NCBI GenBank assembly: GCA_949752735.1
Contig: OX457044.1
Span: forward strand, 11,696,294 to 11,760,293
Direction of reading: 5' to 3'
Source: Lumbricus terrestris
Lineage: Eukaryota > Annelida > Clitellata > Crassiclitellata > Lumbricidae
DNA: 64,000 nucleotides
The translations under genes were made by a program, and so were the position numbers. The notes under the pieces were generated by a model. That model was not told the origin of the DNA and ran no database searches. It saw nothing but the letters and a program-made list of their open reading frames with translations. Positions 22,017-31,929 of this stretch are shown piece by piece (position 1 is the stretch's first letter; every line of letters starts with the position of its first letter).

Positions 22017-25000
22017 GTCATGTCATGTCATGTCATGTCGCCATCGTCGCATCGCGACGGTTGGCTACATGAATGGATCTTTAATGCCCAGAGTCTTCTG
22101 TCCCTTGTCGCGCTCATTAAGTCAGAGCCTACAAGTCCTGTCCAGTTCAGAACGTTGTCGAGTCGATCCAAGATAACCTCGGCCTTCCTCGTCCTCGGTT
22201 CCCCTCCACAAAACCCGTCATGATGCTACTTTCGATGCTATCGTTTTGCTGTCTTATACTATGACCAAAATATCGAAGTTTTCGAATTTTGGTGTGGGCC
22301 AATAGTCCTCTTCTGGCTCCCGCTGACATATACACTTGTTCGTTGGTCATCATTTTTGTCCATGGAATTCTCATCAGCTTTCTGATACACTTGTTCTCAA
22401 ATGCTTGAATTCGCTTTTCTTCATCCTTCTTCAGAGTCCATGCTTCGCATCCATACGTCGCTACTGGCCACACCAAAGCCTTCATCAACCGCAATTTGGT
22501 GTCGATGCTGATTGATTTGTTCTTCCAAATCTTCGTCAATTTGGTCATGACAGTCATCCCCATGGCTAGCCTTGATTTAACTTCATTCACACAATTCCCA
22601 TCTTTTGCTATCCTGCTCCCTAAATATACAAATGAGTTCACTTGTTCTAGTTTTTCCGTGCCCACCACCGTTTCGAGCACCTCCTCAGTATTCGTCATAA
22701 CTTTCGTCTTTGTTACGTTGATCGACATGCCATATTCTTCTGCAGCACTTGCGACTTGTTTCACTAGTTCTTGCAGTTCTTCTGGTGTTGTGGCCAGTAG
22801 GACGATATCGTCTGCATATCTCAGATTGTTGATGGTTCTTCCGCCAATCCTGAATCCACCGGTGAAACCTGCTAGTGCTTTTCGCATAATTTGTTCTGCT
22901 AAAATGTTAAACAGACATGGGGAGAGGTTGCAGCCCTGTCGAACACCTTTTTTAACCTTGAACCATGCCGAAGTGTGGTCGTCTGTTCTGACATTTGCCC
23001 GTTGTTGTCTGTACAAATTTCTTAGCAGCTGGACTAGATGAGGTGGAAAGCCCATTTCGAGCATGGTCAGCCATAGCTGATCGTGTCGGACCCTATCAAA
23101 GGCCTTAGTAAAGTCAATGAAACAAAAGTAGAGTGGTTGATTTCTTTCTCTTGCTTTCTCTATTATGATCCTGAGGTTCACAATCTGGTCTCTTGTACCT
23201 CTTCTTGGTCTAAAGCCCGCTTGTTCCTGGGCAATCTCCATTTCGAGCTTGTTTTGCATGCGGTCTAGCATAACGCGCAGCAAAATTTTGCTTGCGTGCG
23301 AGACCAGTGCGATGGTTCTGTAATTGTCACACTGGAGCGGGTCACCCTTCTTGGGAAGTGGGATGAATGTTGATTGAGTCCATTCTTCCGGCCATACTCC
23401 GGTCTTCCACACCTCCGTACATATCTCATGTAGTTTGGTCACTGTCATCTCTCCTCCAAACCTCAGTAATTCAGCTGCCACGTCATCCGGACCTGGTGCC
23501 TTTCGTGACGCCGACTTCATTACTGCACGTCTGATCTCTTCCTTCAGCGGTGGGGGTTCTCTTTCTTGGATGTCAATCTCTACGTGCTCGTCTTCTTCGA
23601 TGTATAGTTCCTCACAGTATTCTTTCCATCTTTGATTCACTCTCTCTGGTTCGACAATTTTCTTGCCGAAGGCATCCCTGATGGCCGTGGTACGAGGGAC
23701 GAACGATCCCGTAAGCTGCTTCACTGTTTGAAAGACTGGTCTACTATTACCCTTTTTCGCGTTTTCCTCTAATTCGCTACACAATGTCTCAAGCTCTTCC
23801 TGTTTATCCCATCGCAGTCTTTTCTGTACCTCACTTCTTAGTTTTTTGTATTCTGTGGGAGATTTTGTTTTGGCCTCGCGTTTCTTTCCAATCCATTCAA
23901 AAGTGTCGCTGGAAATCCAGTTCTTGCGTTTATGGTGATCCCTTAGTATTGTCGCCTTTGCAGCACCCAAGGTGACTTCCTTCAGTTGGCGCCATAATTC
24001 ATCTGGAGTTCTCGATTCGTCCATTCCTTCCAATACTTCGAATCTGTTCGTCACTTCCAGTTGGTATAGTTGTCCAACCTGGCTATTTTTGAGTTTCTCA
24101 AGATCCAAAAGTAACGGTTTATTCGCTCGCTTCTTTTTAAATCTCAGTTTCATCGTCAGAATCACTAGGTTGTGGTCGGAATCGCAATCTGCGTTGAGGC
24201 ATACGCGTGCATTGTTGACTGATTGTTTCCACTGTTTGCTGATCAGTATGTAGTCTATTTGTGTTCTAGTGAATCCATTTGGACTCTTCCATGTATATCT
24301 GTGTCTGTTGTGCAGACGGAAGAGAGTATTGGTGATAACTAGTCCGTGTTCCGCGCAGAAATCCACCAAAATCTGTCCTCTATCGTTTCTATTCCCGTGT
24401 CCATATTTCCCAAGGACGTCGGTCTCAGTTGCGTCTTCTCCTACTCTGGCGTTGAAATCTCCTGTGATCAGAAGTATGTTTCGCTTGGGAACCTCTGAGA
24501 TTGCGCGATCCAGGTCTCGGTAGAATTGTTCGATTTCTTCGTCTTGCTTGTCAGCAGTTGGCGCGTAACACTGGATTATTGTCATGTCTCTCGGTTTTGA
24601 TGCAAATGTGGACGATATTACTCTGTTGCTTATTGTGTTGTATGATGCCAAGCATGAGGCGGTGTTCTTGTTTATCCAGATTGCCACTCCATGATGTTCC
24701 CGTCCAGATGTAGGCCTACCTGAGTAGAGCACGGTGTGACCATCCAACGTCTTAAAATGTCCATTACCCGACCACTTGGTTTCTGACAGTCCACAAATAC
24801 TGATGCCTTGTCTCTCCATTTCGTTTCCAAGCATCGACAGCTTGCCTAGTGCATTGAGTCCTCTCACGTTCCATTGTCCAATCATAACGCGATGTCTACC
24901 ATTTAGATGCTTCCTTGTTCCATCGGTCGTTTTCGTCTTCATCGATGGTGATGTTGAGTCAGTAGCACACTTATCGGCACCCATCCTGACTCTTACGGTG

Positions 25001-25270
25001 GGTGTCGCGGGCCTTTTTATCCTGGGCGACGTCCGAGCCAGTATATCTTCGTTTTCATTGTGATCCATTCATGTTGTGTGGGAGAGGTTTCTAACCAACT
25101 GAGTACCCCATTCTCTTGCTGGTCACGCAGTTGATTAGCCGTTTTACCAGGTTGGACCCGGCATGCGCCTAATCATACGCTCGGTGATTGCCGTTGGGTG
25201 CATTTGAGCTCCTCATCCGCCAACAACCGATAAGAACCCCGCTGCTGCCCGCGGTTCTAGATTTTCAGGT
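22014..25270 (-). mobile_element. RTE-like LINE inserted before gag
   Basis: The 3' end is defined: about 108 bp of 3' UTR after the stop at 22147, then five CATGT/ACATG pentamers (22014-22038), which abut gag. A short repeat tail is typical of RTE-clade LINEs. The 5' end is uncertain: some sequence between 25069 and about 25300 should be its 5' UTR. No target duplication could be found by eye. Confidence 0.75.
22147..25068 (-). CDS. RTE-like LINE endonuclease/reverse transcriptase, intact
   Basis: 973 codons with no interruption. The N-terminal apurinic-type endonuclease nicks target DNA; conserved blocks are 'QWNVRG' (65-70), 'SETKW' (95-99), 'QCYAPT' (166-171), 'GDFNARVG' (203-210), 'QIDYI' (270-274) and 'SDHN' (297-300). 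The reverse transcriptase (about 520-800) shows 'RKAPGPDD', 'FRPRRGTRDQ', 'FIDFTKAFDRV' with catalytic Asp652, 'GVRQGCNLSPCLFN' and 'YADD' (751-754). The C-terminal part has 'YGCEAWTLKK' and a basic Gly/Arg end. One frame, a short 3' UTR and a tandem-repeat tail fit the RTE clade. Same strand as gag-pol, 130 bp upstream of it. Both frames intact implies recent activity. Confidence 0.93.
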   Translation of the reverse strand: MDHNENEDILARTSPRIKRPATPTVRVRMGADKCATDSTSPSMKTKTTDGTRKHLNGRHRVMIGQWNVRGLNALGKLSMLGNEMERQGISICGLSETKWSGNGHFKTLDGHTVLYSGRPTSGREHHGVAIWINKNTASCLASYNTISNRVISSTFASKPRDMTIIQCYAPTADKQDEEIEQFYRDLDRAISEVPKRNILLITGDFNARVGEDATETDVLGKYGHGNRNDRGQILVDFCAEHGLVITNTLFRLHNRHRYTWKSPNGFTRTQIDYILISKQWKQSVNNARVCLNADCDSDHNLVILTMKLRFKKKRANKPLLLDLEKLKNSQVGQLYQLEVTNRFEVLEGMDESRTPDELWRQLKEVTLGAAKATILRDHHKRKNWISSDTFEWIGKKREAKTKSPTEYKKLRSEVQKRLRWDKQEELETLCSELEENAKKGNSRPVFQTVKQLTGSFVPRTTAIRDAFGKKIVEPERVNQRWKEYCEELYIEEDEHVEIDIQEREPPPLKEEIRRAVMKSASRKAPGPDDVAAELLRFGGEMTVTKLHEICTEVWKTGVWPEEWTQSTFIPLPKKGDPLQCDNYRTIALVSHASKILLRVMLDRMQNKLEMEIAQEQAGFRPRRGTRDQIVNLRIIIEKARERNQPLYFCFIDFTKAFDRVRHDQLWLTMLEMGFPPHLVQLLRNLYRQQRANVRTDDHTSAWFKVKKGVRQGCNLSPCLFNILAEQIMRKALAGFTGGFRIGGRTINNLRYADDIVLLATTPEELQELVKQVASAAEEYGMSINVTKTKVMTNTEEVLETVVGTEKLEQVNSFVYLGSRIAKDGNCVNEVKSRLAMGMTVMTKLTKIWKNKSISIDTKLRLMKALVWPVATYGCEAWTLKKDEEKRIQAFENKCIRKLMRIPWTKMMTNEQVYMSAGARRGLLAHTKIRKLRYFGHSIRQQNDSIESSIMTGFVEGNRGRGRPRLSWIDSTTF

Positions 25271-25382
25271 TAATCCATAACCGGCTGCAGTTTAAAGTCA
25301 TGCCCAGGAGTGAGAGAGATGAGACGTGGATTCAAGGAAATAAAATATCGTTTGAGATGTAAACAACGAGCGCCTTTACTTT

Positions 25383-25410
25383 GTTGCTAGGCAACGCTCA
25401 TTGTGACGTC
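25383..25410 (-). promoter_or_regulatory. X-box-like palindrome next to a CRE-like site
   Basis: GTTGCTAGGCAAC (25383-25395) is a close match to the RFX X-box. TGACGTC (25404-25410) is a CRE-like core 8 bp away. The pair lies about 315 bp upstream of the LINE start codon, inside the LTR element. A promoter role is inference. Confidence 0.4.
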
Positions 25411-25760
25411 GCATGATGCTATAACCGCTTGCGGTTTGAGATTATGAAATTAAATTCTGAATTTCTGCAGATGTACGTTACCCTTTTCAACTCAAAAATT
25501 CGCAAAATTCCGTGTACAGTATATAAAAATGAGTATATATTCCAGGTCTTGGCATTTAAAGGAAAACAACGGTGTAAAAAAGCGTGTTCTAACGAGCTTG
25601 CGTTACTTGTAAAAAATTTAAATCATAAGGTAGAAAAATCCATCGACCGACTGCTGTTACGTTATCTACTACATCCGAACATCCGACTACAAATTTCTGT
25701 TTAAATTTTCTCAAAACGTTCGAAGAGGTTCGTATCACAATTCTTGCAAGAATTATTAAT

Positions 25761-25774
25761 TGTCGACTGCGCCA
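25761..25774 (-). other. Primer-binding site
   Basis: Directly after the 5' LTR the minus strand reads TGGCGCAGTCGACA. The TGG start and abutting position are those of a retrotransposon tRNA primer site. It would pair with a tRNA ending CGACTGCG-CCA, which resembles animal serine tRNAs; the tRNA identity is inference. Confidence 0.7.
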
Positions 25775-25903
25775 TGTAATGTTCGTATAACATTATTTAA
25801 TATGTTTAATTCACAAAAGACGACATGATGTGAACACGAGTCAAGTCCGGAAACAACATTACCCAGACCCTATATCGAAGAGTCATCGTTCACATATGTT
25901 ACA
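25775..25903 (-). repeat. 5' LTR (129 bp)
   Basis: One difference from the 3' LTR. Followed on the plus strand by the TTGAT target duplication at 25904-25908. Confidence 0.93.
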
Positions 25904-25984
25904 TTGATGGGGACCGTCCCCCTGTCCCTCCAAGTCTCCGCCCATGCCTCCAGTCTATGATATCATCACCTGAAAATGATGCAA

Positions 25985-26175
25985 AAATATTAGAATAGGC
26001 CTATGTTAAGGTAAGCATATGTGCAGTTGACACGTCTAGTTGAATCTTGTAAGAATAATTTAAGGTTTATATTTTGTATATTATACATGAAAATTATACA
26101 TCCAAAATATCTATAAGAATGTGTCAATGTGTATATTAGTATGCGAGGCAATATTATGACTATCATACTATAGGC
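25985..26175. repeat. Repeat copy with an unfilled hAT target site
   Basis: Matches 27437-27534 joined to 28600-28690 almost base for base, but without the 1,057-bp hAT element found there. The junction here reads TTTGTATATTATACATG. Confidence 0.8.
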
Positions 26176-26517
26176 CTATACATCCAAAACTTCTTGATCA
26201 TCAGATCTAAAAGAATAAATTAGATAATTTATAGACTATTCGGCCGGAGTTCCTGACAGTTCGTCGTACATTGTATAATTATAATTTTAGACGTTAATGA
26301 CATTTGCAAGTCTCTAGCATAAGTTCCAGACAACATTCAAAAGTCATAATTGTAGACCTAAATAACACTAACAACCCCGTGCATTAGAAATGAATAACTA
26401 AAATGACACTAACAAGTCTTTGCTTTGCATCTGAATGTCAGTAGCAAGTCTTATAAGTGACGGCATTTAAGAGCTTGACACATGGAAATATGAAGAAATG
26501 GACTAATTGCAGAGAGG
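26176..26517. other. Intron 2 non-coding stretch
   Basis: AT-rich. No exon or repeat recognised. Confidence 0.35.
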
Positions 26518-26640
26518 AAGGATTTTGTCCAGGGAATAATGTCCTACACAAAATCGTGGGGATTTTGTCCGAGGGACTTTTGTCCGTGGATAAGGTCCGG
26601 GGGGATAATGTCCAGGGGGATAATGTCCTACAATCAAAAT
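26518..26640. repeat. Word-repeat array (GGGATAATGTCC)
   Basis: Eight imperfect words of the form GG(G/A)AT(A/T)(A/T)TGTCC, with GGGGGATAATGTCC the clearest. It lies about 300 bp before exon 3. Confidence 0.75.
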
Positions 26641-26933
26641 TTGCCAGACCTGCGAATGCTCGATCATAACGTTTTTCTTTCTTCACAGGGTATACTTACG
26701 AATTGCAGTCACTTATTCTGAATCCAGTTTTACAAACCCATTAATCTTCATTTACGTTTCCTAAATTTGTGTGGCCTTCTTATTGGCAAATTGACAGTTT
26801 CTCAATAGAATATTCCGATTCGTCTGTAGTGGTTGGATTTCATTTTAGGGCTATTTTATTACCTCCACTTCTTGATTAAGAACTTGGCCCACTTGTAATT
26901 GAAACTTATTTCAAGCAGAGAACGTTATTTCAG

Positions 26934-27021
26934 TGTTCGTTCGGGAATGTGCCTTGCAACTTAAGTGACGCCATTATAACCGGAGAGTCTCAGGCAAGAA
27001 ATTGTTTTTCGTTCAACCCAG
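26934..27021 (+). CDS. DEG/ENaC channel gene, exon 3 (Cys-rich extracellular)
   Basis: Encodes residues 272-300 plus one base. The frame is 'CSFGNVPCNLSDAIITGESQ' followed by 'ARNCFSFNP'. This is the family's first extracellular Cys block, with the diagnostic Cys-x-x-Phe-Asn motif near its end. The acceptor TTATTTCAG|TGT and the donor CCCAG|GTAAGC are both strong. Phase 0 in, phase 1 out fits exons 2 and 4. The exon is only 88 bp and was located by its protein motif. Confidence 0.88.
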
Positions 27022-27109
27022 GTAAGCATAAGACGGTTATTTAAACTCACAAAATTAAATGCATCCGCACTATCAACAAGACCGTGTCAACTGAGGAACA
27101 TAGGCGAAG

Positions 27110-27400
27110 ACTAAGGGCATGGGGACGGTCTCTTCAAATTTGTGGTGGGGCCGAGCTGTTTCTCTCCCGACTATTTAATAAATATTTAATAAAATGTCAT
27201 TATAAATTTCTACGGTGCTAGGCCTATTCAGTATTCAATGTTTATCGATAATGAGCAAGTATGTAAAGATGGCAGCTAAAAATGCTACTATTATTGTATT
27301 ACAGCGTGTATAAAATTAAACAATTGGGAGGATACATTTACTGAAGTCTTAGGCTAAACCATGCTTTTCAGCATTGAAATTCAGAAGAAGAAAATTAGGT
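27110..27400. mobile_element. GGGGACGGTCC-family repeat fragment
   Basis: GGGGACGGTCTCTTCAAATTTGTGGTGG begins a block that also shares the 'AATGAGCAAGTATGTAAAGATGGCAGC' and 'TTTACTGAAGTCTTAGG' stretches with 184-588 (words given in part only). Non-coding, in intron 3. Confidence 0.55.
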
Positions 27401-27534
27401 GACAGCCTAAAATGTTGCCGTTGCAGTGTGAAAACTTAAATATTAGAATAGGCCTATGTCAAGGTAAACATCTGTGCATTTGACTCGTCTAGTTGAATCT
27501 TGCAAGAATAATTTAAGGTTTATATTTTGTATAG

Positions 27535-28591
27535 CAGCGTTTCCCAAACTGGGTTCCGCGGAACCCAAGGGTTCCGCGGGGCGAGCACAAGGGTTCCGCG
27601 AGAAGTTGAGAAAAAAGAAATTTTTGTGAGAAATATTACTACAATACAACATTTCAAGCAGCTTTTGAAAATGTACCGGAAGTTGAAATATAGCGTCAAT
27701 CGTCTTTTGTGTTTTGTCCTCACCCGACTTTCAATGATTATTAGCAATCCAATAATTAGCCTAGTATGTTGTTTGTATAAGCTTAGACATCACTGCTGAA
27801 CGTAACGTACATGTAGGTCAGAGCTTTTGTCCTCACCCGACGCTGGCCTTAGTCTGAACAGAGTCGCAGTCATCTTTCTTATCGTTATCTCGACGAAACT
27901 TGCCTGAGCACCGTAAAACGCAAGTTTTAAAAAGAATCGCCAAGTCTGATCTTGTAGCAGTAGCAAGAAATAGTGATTTTAATTTGTTTGGGCCTATGTG
28001 AAAATTTACCAAAATTGAGTGACTTCTACGTAAGCTAGTTAGGATTCTAACCTCTTTTATTTAATTTAGAAACGTGGAACGCTTTCCAAACTCACACAAT
28101 TTTTTTAATGGTTCTCAAGGAGACCATCTTTCAGAAATTGCAACTCATTTTCACGACCTGAAGGCGAACTTGGTTAAATGCTTCCTTTCATGAATTACGA
28201 TAATAGGATACGAAACCTCGCAATGAAGGTGAAAAGCAGCCAACTAGCTCTTCTAACGATGACTATACGAACTTCTAATTGACCTATCACGAATGAAGCA
28301 GAATTCCAATGAACATTCACATTCTAGCCTCATGCAGGGCATACTTTTATGTATTAGGATCCACAAATCGTGATTTTAACACAGTGCAATTTAATCTTTC
28401 ATGATATTGTAATAAAAATAGACATCCTATAATTTAGTGTAGGCTATTTAGGTATGTATGCTTATAATTATTAGTAGCCTTTGCTTCCCGTGCGTTCCGC
28501 ATGATTCAACGCGTTTAGTTGAGATTGGGGTTCCGCCAGAAAATATTAGGACGCAAAGGGTTCCGTGGCCCATAAAGTTTGGGAAACGCTG
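27535..28591. mobile_element. hAT-like element with exact 8-bp target duplication
   Basis: Terminal inverted repeats CAGCGTTTCCCAAACT and AGTTTGGGAAACGCTG. The target duplication is TTGTATAG (27527-27534 and 28592-28599). Subterminal GGTTCCGCGG words recur at both ends. There is no intact transposase, so it is non-autonomous. The pre-insertion sequence is preserved in the related copy at 25985-26175. Intron 3. Confidence 0.93.
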
Positions 28592-28699
28592 TTGTATAGT
28601 ATGCATGAAAATTATACATCCAAAATATCTATTAGAATGTGTCAATGTGTACATTAGTAGGCCTATGCGAGGCAATATGACTATCATTGGTAGAAAATG

Positions 28700-29282
28700 G
28701 GTAGGAAACATTTATTGAAGTGTTAAGCCACGTATCTGTGCACTGAAATCATTAGTAGGCCTAAGTTTGTTAAGATGGGAGCTTCAAATGCAGTTTGCAA
28801 TTCTATTTTAAAAAATTGTAAATTGGGAGGCGAAACTCTAAACTTCTAATTAAAAGTCTTAAATCGTGACTATCAACATTGTAAAACGAGCAGCTTAGTT
28901 CAGATGACAGCTTGAAATCATGAAATAAATGCAATCATTAGCCTAGAGCAAAAAATTGAGCAATGGGAGAGGGTATTTATTGAAGTCTTAAATCATGGTT
29001 TTCATCACTGAAGTCATGAGAAAATTTGTTGAGATTACAGCTTGAAATGTTACCATCAGGTCTACAGTTTGAAAATTCAGAAAGGTTTAAACAATTGGAA
29101 AGGACACTTTGGAAGTTTTAAAACGAATAAACCACAACTATCAGCTCTGAAATGATGAGCAATTTCGTTAAAAACCTCTCTCCCAAACCGTTCCGCCTGT
29201 TCGGCTCTTTGCGCCTCGGCCGCTCGTTCGTCCCTCCGCAGGCAAGGGCCATAATTTTCTTCGCCTATGTTAAGGAAAAGAC
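28700..29282. other. Intron 3 repeat-derived stretch
   Basis: Several loose copies of 'CATTTATTGAAGTCTTAA'-type sequence shared with other family blocks in this window. No exon seen. Confidence 0.4.
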
Positions 29283-30139
29283 CATGGGCGCCCGCAGAAC
29301 GTTTTGCAGGAGGGGGCAAAACACGATGGTCGCGACTAAATTTTTGTAGCAAGAGGTCCAAAATGCAAAGCAGTATATTAGGAACATGCATGGGTATTTT
29401 TCATAGAAACATTTTAGTGCATTTTCTCAGTTACACGTTTTTTTAATTTTTAATATGAATAGTTTCTTTAGCGGGAAGAAATTTGTTTGAAAAATCAAAA
29501 ATTGTAGTTAAGGGGTAGGCCCCTGAAGGGGCGCAAGAAGTCTCCATGCCCCAGAAAAAGTGACACCTATTTTTTCATTCAGCTCTTCATTCATGCTCCC
29601 TCTAGTTACTTCGATATATATTTTAATCGAAATTTCCAAACTTCTAAAGCACCACTCAAAATTCAATCGCAGGCATCAGTTTATTCAACGAGTTGAAGCT
29701 ATAGCCTACGGCTGTTCAAATGGCAGTCAGAAGAATATCCGCGACGGGTTATCAGAGGGGCGGAGGAAGCAAAGTAGCCTAGCTGTTAAGGTCGGTGTCA
29801 TTTGGGTTTGGAAAGCGGAAGATCCGAGAATCAGATGAGTAAGCTTATAGAGCAGTATGAATTCTTTTGAGCAGGCGAGACGTCAGTTTTAGGTGGAACC
29901 CAATGGCCATGGTAACTGTTTTTAGCAAGATTTTGAAAAATGCAAGGCAGAATATTAAAAGCATTTTTATTTTATAAAGATTTCTAAAGGTAGATTTCTT
30001 AGTCACTTTGTCCATCATTAGCATCATTAATTCTCTAAGCGACGAAATTTGTTTAAAAAACCAAAGTAGTACCGTAAAAATAGGTGTCAGTTTTCAGGGG
30101 ACAAGTGCCCCCTCTTGCGCCTGTGTGCGGGCGCCCATG
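29283..30139. mobile_element. Inverted-repeat DNA element with 8-bp target duplication
   Basis: The ends are CATGGGCGCCCGCA and TGCGGGCGCCCATG. GAAAAGAC is duplicated at 29275-29282 and 30140-30147. The duplication size fits hAT-type elements, but the termini do not begin CAG. No transposase. Intron 3. Confidence 0.85.
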
Positions 30140-30633
30140 GAAAAGACATTATAAAGCTGTCTAATGCTGTCGATTTAAATTTCAAAATCATTGGAGTTTC
30201 TTGATGCTTATTGCAATCTGACAATTTCCAGTCCAAATAAATAAGCGTAATCGCAATCTCCAAACTTCTAAAGCGCCACTCGAAAGATAAGCGCGGGACA
30301 CCAGCTTATTCACGAGCGCTGAAAAAATAATGCTGTGCAGCGCTACTTTAAGCCAACTAGGCCTACACAGAGGCATCGTAAGGTTGAAATAATCTAAGGC
30401 TTTTCTAAGCTAAGAATTTTCTCAGTAGGCCTATGTTAATATTTCTATTGAACCAAACGGCTGAGCATATAATTAAATTTTGAAGCTCAATCGCTTAATA
30501 TTTCTTATCCGAAAGTGCATATTTTAGACTGCGTTCACAAAAGTCATTTCGCTATTTGTTAAAGCCTTTAAAATGCTTTCTGATTTCGGAGACATTCGCA
30601 AAGTTTCGTTCAGCTTTCTGGTGAATATTTAAG
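30140..30633. other. Intron 3 non-coding stretch
   Basis: A block at 30268-30300 (CTTCTAAAGCGCCACTC) echoes one inside the preceding element at 29638. Otherwise nothing recognised. Confidence 0.4.
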
Positions 30634-30746
30634 TTACAACGAATTACGTGACGACTCAACCTGGGGCGAAGAATGGACTTCATCTTCTGCTGTCGGCCAA
30701 TCAGTCTGATTCTTTTGTTATCATGTCTCCAGGTGTCGGATACAAG
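30634..30746 (+). CDS. DEG/ENaC channel gene, exon 4 (extracellular)
   Basis: Encodes residues 301-338. The frame reads 'PGAKNGLHLLLSANQSDSF' then 'VIMSPGVGYK'. This is the conserved family core with the Asn-Gly-Leu-x-Leu-x-Leu motif of the palm strand. The exon starts after TTTAAG (weak pyrimidine tract), which an in-frame TAA immediately upstream forces. The donor is AAG|GTGGGT. Phase 1 in, phase 0 out fits its neighbours. Confidence 0.87.
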
Positions 30747-31219
30747 GTGGGTCTTTCATTACTTCCGTAATGTAACTTAATTCAGCCACAATTTATAATT
30801 ATTTTGTAATGCCGGACATTGGAACCTCAATATTAGTTCAAAGGAAAAGATTCCAATTTTTTCTTCAACCCAAAATCTGACACGCATGCGTAAAATGTTT
30901 TCTCATATGAATGATTTTCTTCAAAAGAACTTTACCAGCGGTTGCATGGTCCTTGTTATATGCGTTTACGTGGCTGGAATAAAAATCTGACACTTCGACA
31001 TCGCATAATTATAGCCTACTGCCTATCTACAGCACGGTTTCGTCAGCCATAATTTTTATACAGATCTAGCTTAATAGGCCTAGGCTACTTTTAAAAGTCA
31101 AGATCAAGTTTAAAATACTGTTTCCTGTTTAACTGTTCATATTGCACAACTTTCAATCTTCGAGGGATCATCAGTTAAACCTCGAATTTTGAACATCTTA
31201 TCGCTTGAGTTACATACCA

Positions 31220-31926
31220 TGATACCCTGCAGCCTATAGAGATCATTTTCCTTCATCTAAGCCCAGAGCCTACCTGATAAGTTTATATGGTTCTGCAGTC
31301 TCGATATGCATCTTACGTTAAAGTCCATTTCAAGAACACATCTAATCGCAGTCCAGAAAACAAACCATCATAAACGGACTCAGGGCTTCTGTTGATTTAA
31401 GTCAATAGAGCACAACAAATTCTCATTGCAGTCATCCGTTATACTTCGAAATTACCTTCGAAATGATCTCTATAGGCTGCAGGGTATGCATAGCTCGAGG
31501 GTACGTATGGTACGTATTTTATTTTTTGAAAGGTGCGTACGTATTTTAACGTACCTTATTGAAGGGTACGTAAAAGGTGTAAAAGGTACGGTACAACAGG
31601 GGTTCTCAACCGGTGTGTCGCGACACACTGATGTGTCGCGACTTGACCGGCGGTGTGTCGCGTAAAAGTGGTGTGTCGCTGGTGTGTCGCGAAGAATTGG
31701 TGTGTCGCGAATTAATAAAAATGATAATAAATTATCTTCGTTTCTTTTCCAAACTGACACAACGCAGTATAGGCCAATGATTACATGAAAATAATCCTAA
31801 ATAACAGTAGTCTACTTAATTCTCACAGCACACGTCCGTTGTTCTTGCATTATACACTGACTTACTTTACCTACAGGTAATTTCGAAGTATAACGGATGA
31901 CTGCAATGAGAATTTGTTGTGCTCTA
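31220..31926. repeat. Two interlocked inverted repeats
   Basis: A 27-bp block (ATACCCTGCAGCCTATAGAG onward) near 31218-31245 is repeated inverted at about 31460-31486. A 50-bp block at 31407-31457 (starts AGAGCACAACAAATTCTCAT) is repeated inverted at 31876-31926. The second block of the first pair abuts the first block of the second pair. Confidence 0.85.
31597..31712. mobile_element. hAT end fragment with GGTGTGTCGCG words
   Basis: Begins CAGGGGTTCTCAACC, a hAT-type terminus, followed by six or seven copies of GGTGTGTCGCG or a close variant. No matching opposite end was found. Confidence 0.65.
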
Positions 31927-31929
31927 TTT

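Larger units (their letters stand above)
25271..25774 (-). other. Retrotransposon leader / LINE 5' region
   Basis: About 500 bp between the presumed LINE 5' UTR and the 5' LTR. It should be the original leader of the LTR element, possibly with the upstream part of the LINE. A 91-codon plus-strand frame at 25429 is antisense to the element and has no known domain. Confidence 0.45.
17690..25903 (-). mobile_element. Ty3/mag-like LTR retrotransposon with nested LINE
   Basis: Complete element inserted in intron 2, antisense to the channel gene. The 129-bp LTRs (17690-17818 and 25775-25903) differ at a single base. The termini are TG...CA and the target duplication is TTGAT (17685-17689 and 25904-25908). 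A primer-binding site, gag-pol frame and polypurine tract are in the correct order. Near-identical LTRs and open frames mean a recent insertion. The only irregularity is about 3.2 kb of same-strand LINE between the leader and gag. Confidence 0.93.

Noticed and set aside
25429..25704. 91-codon plus-strand frame in the retrotransposon leader
   Set aside because: Antisense to the element and without known motifs; it does not resemble a DEG/ENaC exon.
26881..26933. Upstream extension of exon 3 (acceptor at 26880)
   Set aside because: It is in phase with exon 1 if exon 2 is skipped, but exon 2 supplies the family block before the first Cys, and the CAG at 26931-26933 is the better acceptor.
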